Shown: piece by piece, positions 1 to 9,356 of the stretch
Layout of the letters: each line of letters opens with the position of its first letter
How positions within the stretch are numbered: the stretch's first letter is position 1
DNA from: Accumulibacter sp031732795
GTDB taxonomy: Bacteria; Pseudomonadota; Gammaproteobacteria; Burkholderiales; Rhodocyclaceae
DNA length: 64,000 bases
Direction: 5' to 3'
NCBI GenBank assembly: GCA_031732795.1
Contig: JAVMKC010000100.1
Coordinates: 1 to 64,000 of the forward strand
Position numbers and translations under genes: made by a program
The notes under the pieces: model-generated
Told to the model about the DNA's origin: nothing
The model's input: only the letters and a program-made list of their open reading frames with translations
Databases searched by the model: none

Positions 1-205
1 CAGGCAAGGGTGAAACGGCGAGGTAAGAGCTCACCGCGGCCGTGGTAACACGGACGGCAAGGCAAACCCCATCTGGAGCAAGGCCGAATAGGGAAGCATT
101 GGCGTGGCTCGCGCCGCTTCCGGGTAGGCTGCTTGAGCAGGCGGGAAACCGTCTGTCTAGATGAATGGCTGTCCACGACAGAACCCGGCTTATCGACCGG
201 CTTCC
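1..205 (+). ncRNA. rnpB: RNase P RNA (class A), 3' portion
   Basis: This is the 3' half of the catalytic RNA of RNase P, which matures tRNA 5' ends. The diagnostic bacterial blocks are present in order: GAGGTAAGAGCTCACCGC (21-38), GGCAAGGCAAACCCC (56-70), GGAGCAAGGCCGAATAGGG (75-93), GGGTAGGCTGCTTGAG (122-137) and the 3' block from TAGATGAATGGCTGTCCACGAC to GAACCCGGCTTATCGACCGG (about 159-200). The 5' half lies outside the window. rnpB directly upstream of mraZ is common in Betaproteobacteria. The exact 3' end is approximate. Short reading frames inside this interval are not genes. Confidence 0.95.
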
Positions 206-523
206 CTTCCCGCTTCTTTCCCTGCTTTTCCCTCCGCTTCTCCCCCGTTCATCTCACACGCCGACGCTGCCAACCGGAGCGAAATCCCCGTTCCAGCGCG
301 CTTTGGCGCCTGCTCGCGGCCTGGAATATCGCAGCGCCAAGCGCGTTCTGCAAGATTAAAAGCCGTTTTTAATGTTTTACATTAATTTTTTGCTGCTCTG
401 GCGCTGTTTTGCCAGCACTATGCGTTGCCATGGGTGCGTCGCCGATATTCGCGATAAGTGCTTGTCGTTATTGATAAAAATGTTTCACTTTTTTTATTGC
501 GCTCAGCGAATGTTTGTCGTAAA
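206..523. other. Intergenic rnpB-mraZ region, no gene seen
   Basis: A pyrimidine-rich stretch follows the RNase P RNA, then an AT-richer part from about 355 that should hold the mra promoter. I see no convincing coding sequence and cannot place -35/-10 boxes confidently. No strong rnpB terminator hairpin stands out. Confidence 0.6.
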
Positions 524-550
524 GTGGTAACTTGTGGTGAAAAGTGGGGA
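524..550 (+). promoter_or_regulatory. MraZ operator: three GTGGnnA direct repeats
   Basis: Three heptamers, GTGGTAA (524-530), GTGGTGA (534-540) and GTGGGGA (544-550), are spaced exactly 10 bp apart, about 47 bp upstream of the mraZ start. MraZ is known to bind tandem TGGG/GTGG-type repeats at one-turn spacing upstream of its own gene. The array is read directly from the sequence; autoregulation of the dcw cluster by MraZ is inferred. Confidence 0.85.
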
Positions 551-596
551 AACTATCCGCTTTTCGGGCAGACGAAGCAAGGAGCTCCTCATTTTG

Positions 597-1046
597 ATGT
601 TTCAGGGCGCGGCGGCGCTAAACCTCGATGCAAAAGGCAGATTGGCCGTTCCGGCACGTTATCGGGAAGCGCTCGCCCTGGCGGCCAACGGCCTGTTGAT
701 CGTTACTGCCCACCCGCATCGCTGTCTGCTGCTTTACCCTGAGCCGGCCTGGGAGCCGATTCGCGACAAGGTGTTGGCCGCCTCCAGCCTTGACCCGAAG
801 TCGGCGGCGATCAAACGCCTGTTGGTCGGGAATGCCCGTGAAGAAGAAATGGACGCCGCTGGGCGTTTGTTGATCGCTCCGGAGTTGCGTCGTTTTGCCC
901 AGTTGGAAAAAGAGGTCTGGCTGGTCGGCCAGGGCAGTCATTTCGAAATCTGGTCCGATGCCGGCTGGCAGGCGCAGCAAGCCACTTTCCTGGCTTTGGG
1001 CGACGATCTGTCGTTGCCGCAAGATTTGGGAGACTTGGCGCTGTGA
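597..1046 (+). CDS. mraZ: Transcriptional regulator MraZ
   Basis: MraZ is a DNA-binding AbrB-like (SpoVT-fold) protein that forms rings and controls the dcw operon. The 149-residue product begins MFQGAAALNLDAKGRLAVPA, the family N-terminus, and repeats the fold in a second half with the motif DAAGRLLIAPELR. ATG 597 is chosen over an in-frame start at 534 because family proteins begin at this MFxGA motif and AAGGAG (579-584) lies 12 nt upstream. An upstream start would also run through the operator boxes. Its GTGA overlap with rsmH indicates one transcript. Confidence 0.97.
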   Translation: MFQGAAALNLDAKGRLAVPARYREALALAANGLLIVTAHPHRCLLLYPEPAWEPIRDKVLAASSLDPKSAAIKRLLVGNAREEEMDAAGRLLIAPELRRFAQLEKEVWLVGQGSHFEIWSDAGWQAQQATFLALGDDLSLPQDLGDLAL

Positions 1047-1993
1047 TTGTCGCGGGTGCTCATCGCAGCGTTCTGTTGCGGGAGGCGATCGAGGCGTTGT
1101 CGATCGTTCCGTCGGGAACGTATGTCGATGGAACCTATGGCGGCGGCGGGCATAGCTTGGCGATCCTCGCCCGACTCGGGCCGCGTGGCCGTCTGTTGGC
1201 CCTCGACCGGGACCCGCGGGCGGTGGCTCTGGCCCGGCAGTCGGTCGATTGCCGGTTGCAGATCGAGCACCAGACTTTCGGTAATCTGCACTTGGCTTTG
1301 GGGGCGGCCGGCATTCCGGTGGTCGGCGGAGTCGATGGCGTGCTGCTCGACATTGGTGTGTCGTCGCCGCAACTCGACGATGGGACGAGAGGCTTCAGCT
1401 TTCGCCACGACGCTCCCCTGGACATGCGCATGGACCCCACGCGCGGCGAAACGGCTGCGGAGTGGTTGTTGCGGGCCGGCGTCGAAGAAATTACGGAGGT
1501 GATAAGAAATTATGGCGAAGAACGGTTTGCTTTCCAGATTGCAAAGAAGATTGTGGCTGTTAGGCGAGAAAAGCCGCTATCAACCACGGGGCAATTGGCA
1601 GCGCTCGTACGCGAAGCCGTGCGGACCCGCGAGCCCGGCCAGGATCCGGCAACACGGACCTTTCAGGCTTTACGGATTCATATCAATCAAGAACTCGAGC
1701 AACTCGCGCTAGTCCTGCCGCAGGCATTGGCTGCGCTGAAGAATGGCGGGCGTCTGGTGGTGATCTGTTTCCATTCGCTGGAAGACCGCTTGGTCAAGCA
1801 TTTTCTGCGTGGTGAAGCCTGCCCGGATCAGGCGCCGAAAAAAATGCCGTTGCGCGATGCCGATCTGCCGCCGCCGCGCTTGCGCTTGGTAGGCAAGCCG
1901 ATCAAGGCCGGTGACGAGGAAGTTGCCGCCAATCCACGGGCGCGCAGCGCGGTAATGCGTGTTGCCGAAAAGCTCGCTTTGCAAGCTGCTTGA
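1043..1993 (+). CDS. rsmH: 16S rRNA m4C1402 methyltransferase
   Basis: RsmH (MraW) N4-methylates C1402 of 16S rRNA using S-adenosylmethionine. The 316-residue product has the SAM-binding motif DGTYGGGGHS near residues 29-38, followed by LDRDP. It also has the conserved segments DIGVSSPQLD, GFSF..DAPLDMRMD and ICFHSLEDRLVKHF. Length is normal for the family. The start is GTG 1043 within the mraZ stop (GTGA overlap), which suits the N-terminus HRSVLLREAIEAL. It is followed by ftsL after 1 nt, as in other proteobacterial dcw clusters. Confidence 0.97.
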   Translation: MIVAGAHRSVLLREAIEALSIVPSGTYVDGTYGGGGHSLAILARLGPRGRLLALDRDPRAVALARQSVDCRLQIEHQTFGNLHLALGAAGIPVVGGVDGVLLDIGVSSPQLDDGTRGFSFRHDAPLDMRMDPTRGETAAEWLLRAGVEEITEVIRNYGEERFAFQIAKKIVAVRREKPLSTTGQLAALVREAVRTREPGQDPATRTFQALRIHINQELEQLALVLPQALAALKNGGRLVVICFHSLEDRLVKHFLRGEACPDQAPKKMPLRDADLPPPRLRLVGKPIKAGDEEVAANPRARSAVMRVAEKLALQAA

Positions 1994-1994
1994 G

Positions 1995-2273
1995 ATGGTT
2001 CGCCTGAATGTATTCCTGCTGCTCGCCGTACTGCTTTGCAGTTTGGGGCTCGTTACCTCGCAGCATAAGGCGCGCAAGCTTTTCCAGGCGCTCGAAGCTG
2101 AGCAAGAGCGTGCGCGTCAACTGGAAGTCGAATTCGGTCAGTTGCAATTGGAATTGTCCACTTGGGGGACTTCGCCCCGCATCGAAAAGATCGCTCGCGA
2201 CAGGCTCAGAATGAATATGCCGGAAGTCGGTCAGGCCATCGCCGCGTCCCCCGCTGGAGGATCGTCGAGATGA
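1995..2273 (+). CDS. ftsL: Cell division protein FtsL
   Basis: This is a small bitopic divisome protein of 92 residues. A hydrophobic segment at residues about 4-21 is followed by a heptad-rich periplasmic coiled coil (KLFQALEAEQERARQLEVEF) and a C-terminal region with IEKIARDRLRM, typical of FtsL. FtsL bridges FtsB and FtsQ and activates FtsWI. ATG 1995, 1 nt after the rsmH stop, is chosen over an in-frame start at 1959 inside rsmH because it starts the membrane segment correctly. The 3' end overlaps ftsI by ATGA. Confidence 0.92.
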   Translation: MVRLNVFLLLAVLLCSLGLVTSQHKARKLFQALEAEQERARQLEVEFGQLQLELSTWGTSPRIEKIARDRLRMNMPEVGQAIAASPAGGSSR

Positions 2274-4024
2274 TCAAACTCAAAGGCCATGTGGCCCATA
2301 AATTTGCCGAAAGTCCGTTGTTGCGCCTGAGTTTGCCGCCTTGGCGCTCACGGTTGATGGCTGTGCTGCTCCTCGCTTCGTTCACGGCGCTGGTTGGTCG
2401 CGCCTTTTATCTGCAGGTGCTCAATAACGACTTTTTGCAGGAAAAGGGCGAGTCCCGCTACCGCCGGGACATCGAAATTTCCGCCTCGCGCGGTCGCATC
2501 GCCGACCGTCATGGCGATGTGCTGGCCATCTCGACACCGATGAAATCGATCTGGGCCGTGCCATCGGCGGTTACCCTTTCTTCCGAACAGAGCAAGCAAT
2601 TGGCCACACTCCTGGAAACCGACACCAAGCATCTGGCCCAGAAACTGGATAAGGAAAAAAGCTTCGTCTTTTTGCGGCGCCAGATTCCGCCGCCGATTGC
2701 CGATCAGGTTGCGGCGATGAAATTGTCGGGAATCGGGCAGGACAAGGAATATCGCCGCTTCTATCCGACCGGTGAAATGACCGCGCACATGGTCGGCTTC
2801 ACCGGTGTCGATGATAAAGGGCTGGAAGGGGCCGAGCTGGCGTTTCACCAACAGTTGCTCGGCCAGGCGGGCAGCCGTAGCGTGATCAAGGATCGGCGCG
2901 GACAGATCGTCGAGGACGTCGGGTCGGTGAAGCCCCCGCAGGATGGCAAGGACATTCTTTTGGCGCTGGATTCGAAGATCCAGTACTTGGCTTACAGTCA
3001 CCTGAAGCAGGCGATTGCCGAAAACAAGGCCAAGGCGGGAGGGGTGGTGGTGGTCGATGTGCGCACCGGCGAGGTTCTCGCTCTGGCGAATTGGCCGACG
3101 TACAACCCGAACAACCGCGAATCGCTGTCCGGAGCGCAATTACGCAACCGGGCGGTCACCGATACCTTTGAACCGGGGTCGACGCTCAAACCGTTTGCCA
3201 TCGCCTTGGCGTTGGATAACAACAAGGTGCGTTACGACACGGTGATCAATTGCGCTCCCGGTCGTCTGACCATCGGTTCGGCAACCATTTCCGACGCTCA
3301 CCCGCATGGCGCATTGACCGTGGCGCAAGTCATTCAAAAATCCTCGAACGTCGGTGCGGCAAAAGTCGCCGCCATGCTTCCCGCGCAGAAAATGTGGCAG
3401 ATGTTCAGCGATATCGGTTTCGGTCACAGTCCGCAATTGGGTTTCCCGGGCGAAGTGAGCGGTCGAGTCCGGCCGTGGAAAAGTTGGCGTCCGATCGAAC
3501 AGGCGACCATGTCCTACGGCCATGGCATTTCCGTTTCGCTGATCCAGCTGGCTCGTGCCTACACCGCTTTTGCCCGCGACGGCGACGTTCTGCCGTTGTC
3601 TCTGATGCGTGTCGACTCGCCGCCGGCCAGCGGTACGCGGGTTTTTGCACCGAAGACTGCCCGCGAAGTTCGCGCGATGCTCGAAATGGCCGTCTTGCCG
3701 GGTGGCACGGCACCGAAAGCGCAAATTCCCGGGTATCGCGTGGCCGGTAAAACAGGGACGGCCTACAAGCTGGAGAACGGCCGCTACAACAAAAAATACA
3801 TTTCTTCCTTCGTCGGTTTCGCGCCAGCCTCCGCGCCTCGTCTGATCGTCGCTGTGATGATCGACGAGCCGTCGGCGGGTCAACACTACGGTGGCGACGT
3901 TGCCGCGCCGGTATTTGCCAGCGTCATGGGCAATTCCTTGCGGACTTTGGGCATCGCGCCGGATTTGCCGTTGCAAGTGGCGCAGAGTCCGAAACCAACG
4001 ACCACCCCCAAGGCAAAATTGTGA
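2270..4024 (+). CDS. ftsI: Peptidoglycan transpeptidase FtsI (PBP3)
   Basis: FtsI is the class B penicillin-binding protein that crosslinks septal peptidoglycan with FtsW. The 584-residue product has an N-terminal membrane anchor (about 31-47), a PBP dimerisation domain with RGRIADRHGDVLA, and a transpeptidase domain. The transpeptidase domain carries all three catalytic motifs: STLK (Ser304, Lys307), SSN (358-360) and KTGT (494-497). Start ATG 2270 overlaps the ftsL stop. Length matches E. coli PBP3 (588 residues). Confidence 0.97.
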   Translation: MIKLKGHVAHKFAESPLLRLSLPPWRSRLMAVLLLASFTALVGRAFYLQVLNNDFLQEKGESRYRRDIEISASRGRIADRHGDVLAISTPMKSIWAVPSAVTLSSEQSKQLATLLETDTKHLAQKLDKEKSFVFLRRQIPPPIADQVAAMKLSGIGQDKEYRRFYPTGEMTAHMVGFTGVDDKGLEGAELAFHQQLLGQAGSRSVIKDRRGQIVEDVGSVKPPQDGKDILLALDSKIQYLAYSHLKQAIAENKAKAGGVVVVDVRTGEVLALANWPTYNPNNRESLSGAQLRNRAVTDTFEPGSTLKPFAIALALDNNKVRYDTVINCAPGRLTIGSATISDAHPHGALTVAQVIQKSSNVGAAKVAAMLPAQKMWQMFSDIGFGHSPQLGFPGEVSGRVRPWKSWRPIEQATMSYGHGISVSLIQLARAYTAFARDGDVLPLSLMRVDSPPASGTRVFAPKTAREVRAMLEMAVLPGGTAPKAQIPGYRVAGKTGTAYKLENGRYNKKYISSFVGFAPASAPRLIVAVMIDEPSAGQHYGGDVAAPVFASVMGNSLRTLGIAPDLPLQVAQSPKPTTTPKAKL

Positions 4025-5529
4025 GTCCGCCTGTGTCACGTCGATCTGATGATCCTGGTGCCGCGTATGTCGAACGGCTGGCGACCCTCGGGGTGTTGCC
4101 AACCGGGGTCTCCGACGACAGTCGGCAGGTGCGGCCCGGCGACCTCTTCCTGGCCTATCCCGGTGATTTGGCCGACGGGCGCGATCATATCTCCGAAGCC
4201 ATTGCCAAAGGCGCCGTCGCGGTTTTCTGGGAGGCTTCGTCGGCCGATGCGAAGCAGTTCACCTGGCAAAGCAATTGGGCCATCACCAATTTGCCGGTAC
4301 CAGGATTGCGCAAACTGCGCGGCCCGCTGGCGCATGCGATTCATGGCCGTCCGTCCGAAAGACTGCCGCTGTTGGCGGTCACCGGTACCAATGGCAAGAC
4401 CAGCGTGACGCAGTGGATCGCTCAATCACATCCTCGCCGATGCGCGGTGATCGGGACCTTGGGCGCTGGCCTGCTGGGGGAAACGTTCGAAACAGGGTTT
4501 ACCACCCCTGAAGCAACCACCCTGACGCGCTTGCTGGCGGATTTTTCGAAAAGCGGTGTGCAACTCTGCGCTCTCGAGGCCAGTTCGATCGGCATTGCCG
4601 AAGGGCGTCTGGATGGCGCGCGGATCGATACGGCGATCTTCACCAATCTGACTCGTGATCACCTGGATTACCACGGGACGATGGAGGCTTACGCCGAGGC
4701 GAAGATCAAATTGTTTACTTGGCCCAGGCTCCGCTTGGCGATCTGCAATCTCGACGACCCTCTCGGACCCCTGATCGCCGCCCGGACCACCGCCAGCAAA
4801 TTCTTGGGATACAGCCAGACCGAATCGGCGAGTTGGCGGTCGGCAATCGTCCGCGCCGAAATGATCGTCGAAACCATCGACGGCTTGCGCTTCCGGCTAT
4901 GCACGCCGGCGGGTCGGACGATGGTCGAAACCCGACTGCTGGGTCGTTACAATATTTCCAATCTGCTGGCCGTCGCCGCGGTGCTGGTCGATGCCGGTCT
5001 GACCCCCAAGGACATCGCCGCGCGATTCGCCGCCTTGCGCTCTCCGGCCGGTCGTCTTGAACGCGTCGGTGGAGTCAACGAACCCTTGGTCGTCGTCGAC
5101 TACGCACATACCCCGGACGCATTGCAAAATGCTTTGCAAACGTTACGGCCGACAGCCACCGCACGCGGAGCCGGGCTGACGGTGATTTTCGGCTGCGGGG
5201 GCGATCGGGATCGCGGCAAACGGGCGCTGATGGGAGAAATCGCCGGCCGCTTGGCCGACCGCGTGGTCCTGAGCAGCGACAATCCACGGCACGAAGATCC
5301 GTTGAGTATTCTCGATGAAATTCGCTCCGGCGTTCTGTCCGCCGAAGTGATCGTCGATCGCAGCGTGGCGATCCGGCAGACGATTCTCACCGCGCATCCG
5401 GCGGAAGTCATTCTCATTGCCGGCAAAGGGCATGAGCCGTACCAGGAAATTGCCGGCGTCCGCAAGCCGTTCTCCGATCTCTCTGAAGCGCGCGCCGCGT
5501 TGGCCGTGCGGCGCGAGATGGCAACATGA
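4021..5529 (+). CDS. murE: UDP-MurNAc-tripeptide ligase MurE (meso-DAP adding)
   Basis: MurE is a cytoplasmic ATP-dependent ligase that adds the third peptide residue to UDP-MurNAc-L-Ala-D-Glu. The 502-residue product has the Mur N-terminal domain (SDDSRQVRPGDLFLA), the P-loop TGTNGKTS near residues 121-128, and the acceptor-specificity motif DNPRHEDP. That DNPR sequence marks meso-diaminopimelate-adding enzymes rather than lysine-adding ones. It starts at GTG 4021 in a GTGA overlap with ftsI. An internal start slightly downstream cannot be excluded. Confidence 0.97.
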   Translation: MSPPVSRRSDDPGAAYVERLATLGVLPTGVSDDSRQVRPGDLFLAYPGDLADGRDHISEAIAKGAVAVFWEASSADAKQFTWQSNWAITNLPVPGLRKLRGPLAHAIHGRPSERLPLLAVTGTNGKTSVTQWIAQSHPRRCAVIGTLGAGLLGETFETGFTTPEATTLTRLLADFSKSGVQLCALEASSIGIAEGRLDGARIDTAIFTNLTRDHLDYHGTMEAYAEAKIKLFTWPRLRLAICNLDDPLGPLIAARTTASKFLGYSQTESASWRSAIVRAEMIVETIDGLRFRLCTPAGRTMVETRLLGRYNISNLLAVAAVLVDAGLTPKDIAARFAALRSPAGRLERVGGVNEPLVVVDYAHTPDALQNALQTLRPTATARGAGLTVIFGCGGDRDRGKRALMGEIAGRLADRVVLSSDNPRHEDPLSILDEIRSGVLSAEVIVDRSVAIRQTILTAHPAEVILIAGKGHEPYQEIAGVRKPFSDLSEARAALAVRREMAT

Positions 5530-6899
5530 CCATCGCCATGGACCTGCAATCGGCCGCCCGCGCCACCGGCGGGAGGCTGTCTGGCGACAACCTGAACTTT
5601 CACGGCGTGTCGACCGACAGCCGGACGATCGCCCAGGGGCAACTGTTTGTCGCTCTGCGCGGCGAAACGTTCGATGGTCACCACTACTTGGCGGACGTCA
5701 TGGTTCGCGGAGCCGCGGCGGCGATGGTCGCCGATGACGCGAGCCACGATTCGTCGCTCGCATTGCTGCGCGTCGCCGATACCCGTTTGGCATTGGGTGC
5801 TCTGGCTGCCGATTGGCGGAATCGATTCACGTTGCCGCTCGTCGCCGTCACTGGCAGCAATGGCAAGACAACGACCAAGGAAATGATTGCCAGCATTCTC
5901 CGCGCCGCTCATGGTGACGCCGTGCTGTCTACACCAGGGAACTTCAATAATGACATTGGGTTGCCGCTGACTTTGTTTGCATTGGCTGCCGAGCATCGGG
6001 CGGCGGTAGTCGAAATGGGCATGAACCATCCTGGCGAAATCGCCTATCTCGCCGGTCTGGCCAGACCGGTTACCGCACTGGTCACCAACGCGCAGCGCGC
6101 CCATCTCGCCGGCTTGGGGTCGATGATGGCGATTGCCCAGGAAAAAGGAAGCATTTTCAGCGGGTTGGCCAGCAATGGTGTGGCGGTGTTCGGCGCGGAT
6201 GACCGTTGGGCAGAGTTATGGCGCGACCAGTCTCATGCCTGCCGGTCGATGACCTTCGGTATCGACCAGCAGGCCGATGTTCGCGGCGAGTGGACCACGC
6301 ACGGTCTGGAAAGCCGCCTGCGCCTGCAGACGGCCGCCGGCGTGATCGACGTGCTCCTGGCATTGCCGGGGCGACACAATGCCTATAATGCGCTGGCCGC
6401 TGCCACCGCCTGTTTGGCCAGCGGCGTCTCGCTCGATGACGTCGCCACCGGCTTGAATGCGTTCTGCGGTGTCAAAGGCCGTTTGCAACGCCGTGTCGCA
6501 CGTCATGGCGCGACCTTGCTTGACGACACTTACAACGCCAATCCAGATTCAGTGCGGGCGGGTATCGATGTGCTGGCGGCGACGGTTGGCAAAAAAGTGC
6601 TGGTTTTAGGCGACATGGGTGAAATCGGCGAGATGAGCGGGCAATTCCATGATGAAATCGGCGGCTATGCCAAAAGCCAGGGCATCGACCGGCTGCTCAC
6701 TCTGGGGACTTTCAGTGCCCTGGCCGCCCGCAACTTCGGTGCCGGCGGTGAGCATTTTCAACAGATTGAAACCTTGCTCGAAGCGCTGGATGCCGAACTG
6801 ACCCCGCAAACTACCGTGCTGGTCAAAGGCTCGCGCTTCATGCGCATGGAACGGGTCGCCAACGCGATCGACGTGCCGCCCATTCCCGGAGAACAGTGA
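5526..6899 (+). CDS. murF: UDP-MurNAc-tripeptide:D-Ala-D-Ala ligase MurF
   Basis: MurF joins D-Ala-D-Ala to the UDP-MurNAc-tripeptide, the last cytoplasmic peptide step. The 457-residue product has the N-terminal substrate domain (STDSRTIAQGQLFVALRGE), the P-loop GSNGKTTTK, the central segment GNFNNDIGLP and the C-terminal domain with DDTYNANPDS, all characteristic of MurF. ATG 5526 overlaps the murE stop by 4 nt, and the stop overlaps mraY by 1 nt. Confidence 0.97.
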   Translation: MTIAMDLQSAARATGGRLSGDNLNFHGVSTDSRTIAQGQLFVALRGETFDGHHYLADVMVRGAAAAMVADDASHDSSLALLRVADTRLALGALAADWRNRFTLPLVAVTGSNGKTTTKEMIASILRAAHGDAVLSTPGNFNNDIGLPLTLFALAAEHRAAVVEMGMNHPGEIAYLAGLARPVTALVTNAQRAHLAGLGSMMAIAQEKGSIFSGLASNGVAVFGADDRWAELWRDQSHACRSMTFGIDQQADVRGEWTTHGLESRLRLQTAAGVIDVLLALPGRHNAYNALAAATACLASGVSLDDVATGLNAFCGVKGRLQRRVARHGATLLDDTYNANPDSVRAGIDVLAATVGKKVLVLGDMGEIGEMSGQFHDEIGGYAKSQGIDRLLTLGTFSALAARNFGAGGEHFQQIETLLEALDAELTPQTTVLVKGSRFMRMERVANAIDVPPIPGEQ

Positions 6900-7987
6900 T
6901 GCTGCTGCTGCTCACACAATGGCTGGCACAGGACGTGCGAGCCTTCAATGTCTTCAATTACATCACCTTGCGTACGGTGCTGGCGGCGATGACCGCGTTG
7001 ATCATTTCCTTTCTCGCCGGTCCGCGGGTGATTCGCTGGCTGGCGGCCAAGAAAATCGGTCAGGCGGTGCGCAACGACGGGCCGCAAACGCATTTGATCA
7101 AATCGGGAACGCCGACCATGGGCGGTGCGTTGATCCTGATCGCCATTGCCACCACCACCTTGCTGTGGGGCGACCTGAGCAATCGGTACGTGTGGGTGGT
7201 GCTGCTGGTGACGCTAGGTTTCGGTGGCATCGGCTGGTATGACGATTGGCAAAAAGTGGTCCATCGCGATCCGCGCGGCCTGCCGGCGCGCTGGAAGTAT
7301 TTCTGGCAATCGGCGATCGGTCTGGCGGTGGCCGTCTATCTCGGCATGAACGCCAGCACGCCCGCACAACTGCAGTTGATCGTGCCGTTTTTCAAGACCG
7401 TTTCGTATCCGCTGGGCATCATCGGTTTCGTCGTGCTCAGCTACCTGGTCATCGTCGGCACCAGTAACGCGGTCAATCTCACCGACGGTCTCGACGGTCT
7501 GGCGATCATGCCGACGGTGATGATCGCCAACGCGCTGGCCGTTTTTGCCTATGTCGCCGGCAACGCCGTTTATGCCAAGTATCTGTTTTTGCCATATGTT
7601 CCAGGAGCGGGTGAACTGGCGATCTTTCTCGGTGCCATGGCTGGCGCCGGGCTCGGTTTCCTGTGGTTCAACGCCTATCCGGCGGAAGTGTTCATGGGCG
7701 ACGTCGGCGCACTGGCCCTGGGTGCCGCGCTGGGCACCGTGGCAATCATCGTCCGCCAGGAAATCGTCTTGGCGATCATGGGCGGCATATTCGTTGCCGA
7801 GACGTTGTCGGTTGCCGCACAGGTGCTGTACTTCAAATTTTCCGGCGGGCGACGAATCTTCCGCATGGCGCCACTGCATCATCACTTCGAGCTCGGTGGC
7901 TGGAAGGAAACACAAGTCGTCGTCCGTTTCTGGATCATCACCATCATGCTGGTGCTCGCCGGCTTGTCTACCTTGAAGCTGCGCTGA
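6899..7987 (+). CDS. mraY: Phospho-MurNAc-pentapeptide transferase MraY
   Basis: MraY makes lipid I by transferring phospho-MurNAc-pentapeptide to undecaprenyl phosphate at the inner membrane. The 362-residue polytopic protein contains the family motifs VRNDGPQTH, GTPTMGG, the catalytic NLTDGLDGLA, AEVFMGDVGALALG and the cytoplasmic PLHHHFE near the end. ATG 6899 (MLLLLTQWL...) is preferred to GTG 6896, since close homologues begin here; it shares its A with the murF stop. About ten membrane helices are evident. Confidence 0.97.
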   Translation: MLLLLTQWLAQDVRAFNVFNYITLRTVLAAMTALIISFLAGPRVIRWLAAKKIGQAVRNDGPQTHLIKSGTPTMGGALILIAIATTTLLWGDLSNRYVWVVLLVTLGFGGIGWYDDWQKVVHRDPRGLPARWKYFWQSAIGLAVAVYLGMNASTPAQLQLIVPFFKTVSYPLGIIGFVVLSYLVIVGTSNAVNLTDGLDGLAIMPTVMIANALAVFAYVAGNAVYAKYLFLPYVPGAGELAIFLGAMAGAGLGFLWFNAYPAEVFMGDVGALALGAALGTVAIIVRQEIVLAIMGGIFVAETLSVAAQVLYFKFSGGRRIFRMAPLHHHFELGGWKETQVVVRFWIITIMLVLAGLSTLKLR

Positions 7988-7988
7988 C

Positions 7989-9356
7989 ATGGAACTGTCC
8001 GGCAAATCGGTGCTGGTTCTTGGCCTGGGCGAAAGTGGTCTGGCGATGGCCAAATGGCTGTACCGGCAGGGCGTGCGTCTGCATCTGGCCGACAGTCGTC
8101 AGGACCCGCCGCAGTTGTCGCTCTTCCGGCAGCTCGTGCCACAGGCTGTGGTATGGACCGGTCCATTTGCCGTCGAGGCGGTGGAAGGTATCGATCTGAT
8201 CGCCATTTCGCCGGGAGTGCCGCTCGACAATCCGCTGGTCGACCGCGCCCGGACACGGAAAATTCCGCTGGTTTCGGAGATCGAGCTGTTCAGTTGGGCG
8301 ATCCGCCGGCTGACGCCGACGGCGAAAGTCATCGCCATTACCGGCAGCAACGGCAAAACGACCACCACCGCCTTGACCGGCGCCTTGTGCCGGGCAGCCG
8401 GCTTGACCACCTGCGTCGCCGGCAACATCGGCCCCGCCGCACTCGACGCGCTGATGGAGGCGTTGGATACGGCTGCGTTACCGTCGGTATGGGTGTTGGA
8501 ATTGTCCAGTTTTCAACTCGATACCACCTATACGCTGGCGGCCGACGCGGCGACGCTGTTGAACGTCAGCGAAGATCATCTTGATCGTTATGCCGGTTTC
8601 GATGACTACGCCGCCAGTAAAATGCGCGTTTTCCAGGGGGCAGGCGCGATGATCCTCAACCGTGACGATCCGTACAGTGGGCAGGCTGCCCGTTCTGACC
8701 GTCGGGTGATCAGTTTCGGCCTTGATCCGGCGCCGCAACCCGACGATTACGGCGTTGTCGATCATTGGCTTTGCCGTGGTGATCAGCGGCTGCTGGCCTT
8801 GCGCGATCTGCGGCTGGTCGGACGGCACAACGCCGCCAACGCGCTGGCGGCTCTGGCGCTTTGCGAGGCAATCGGCATCGCGCCACAAGACGTTTTGCCA
8901 GCACTGGCGGCTTTCCAAGGGTTGGCGCACCGTGTCGAATGGGTGGCTCACCGGTCCGGGGTCGATTTCTATGACGATTCCAAGGGAACCAACGTCGGCG
9001 CGACATTGGCGGCTCTGCAAGGACTCGGTCGGCCGGTAGCGATCATTCTCGGCGGTGAGGGCAAAGGTCAGGATTTTTCACCGTTGCGGGCTGCGGTTGC
9101 CGCGCATGCTCGTGCCGTAGCTTTGCTCGGTCGTGATGCGCCGGCGATCAAAGCTGTTCTCGAAGACTGTGGCGTGCCTTTCCATGATTGCCTCGATATG
9201 GCCGAAGCCGTTGGCTGGTGCGCTGCGCAAGCCTGCCCAGGCGACGCGGTGCTGCTCTCGCCAGCCTGCGCCAGCATGGACATGTACCGCAATTATGCGC
9301 ATCGCGCCGAAGCGTTCATCGACGCCGTCCGTGATCTCGGTCGGGAGGCAGCCTGA
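7989..9356 (+). CDS. murD: UDP-MurNAc-L-alanine:D-glutamate ligase MurD
   Basis: MurD adds D-glutamate to UDP-MurNAc-L-Ala. The 455-residue product has an N-terminal Rossmann-like domain (GKSVLVLGLGESG), the P-loop GSNGKTTTT, the segment LELSSFQLD, GLAHRVEW, and DDSKGTNVGAT in the C-terminal domain, all typical of MurD. It begins 1 nt after mraY and its stop overlaps the ftsW start. The length is normal. Confidence 0.97.
   Translation: MELSGKSVLVLGLGESGLAMAKWLYRQGVRLHLADSRQDPPQLSLFRQLVPQAVVWTGPFAVEAVEGIDLIAISPGVPLDNPLVDRARTRKIPLVSEIELFSWAIRRLTPTAKVIAITGSNGKTTTTALTGALCRAAGLTTCVAGNIGPAALDALMEALDTAALPSVWVLELSSFQLDTTYTLAADAATLLNVSEDHLDRYAGFDDYAASKMRVFQGAGAMILNRDDPYSGQAARSDRRVISFGLDPAPQPDDYGVVDHWLCRGDQRLLALRDLRLVGRHNAANALAALALCEAIGIAPQDVLPALAAFQGLAHRVEWVAHRSGVDFYDDSKGTNVGATLAALQGLGRPVAIILGGEGKGQDFSPLRAAVAAHARAVALLGRDAPAIKAVLEDCGVPFHDCLDMAEAVGWCAAQACPGDAVLLSPACASMDMYRNYAHRAEAFIDAVRDLGREAA

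Noticed and set aside
133..385. Several 60-80-codon frames near the left edge
   Set aside because: They overlap the RNase P RNA 3' domain and its pyrimidine-rich flank.
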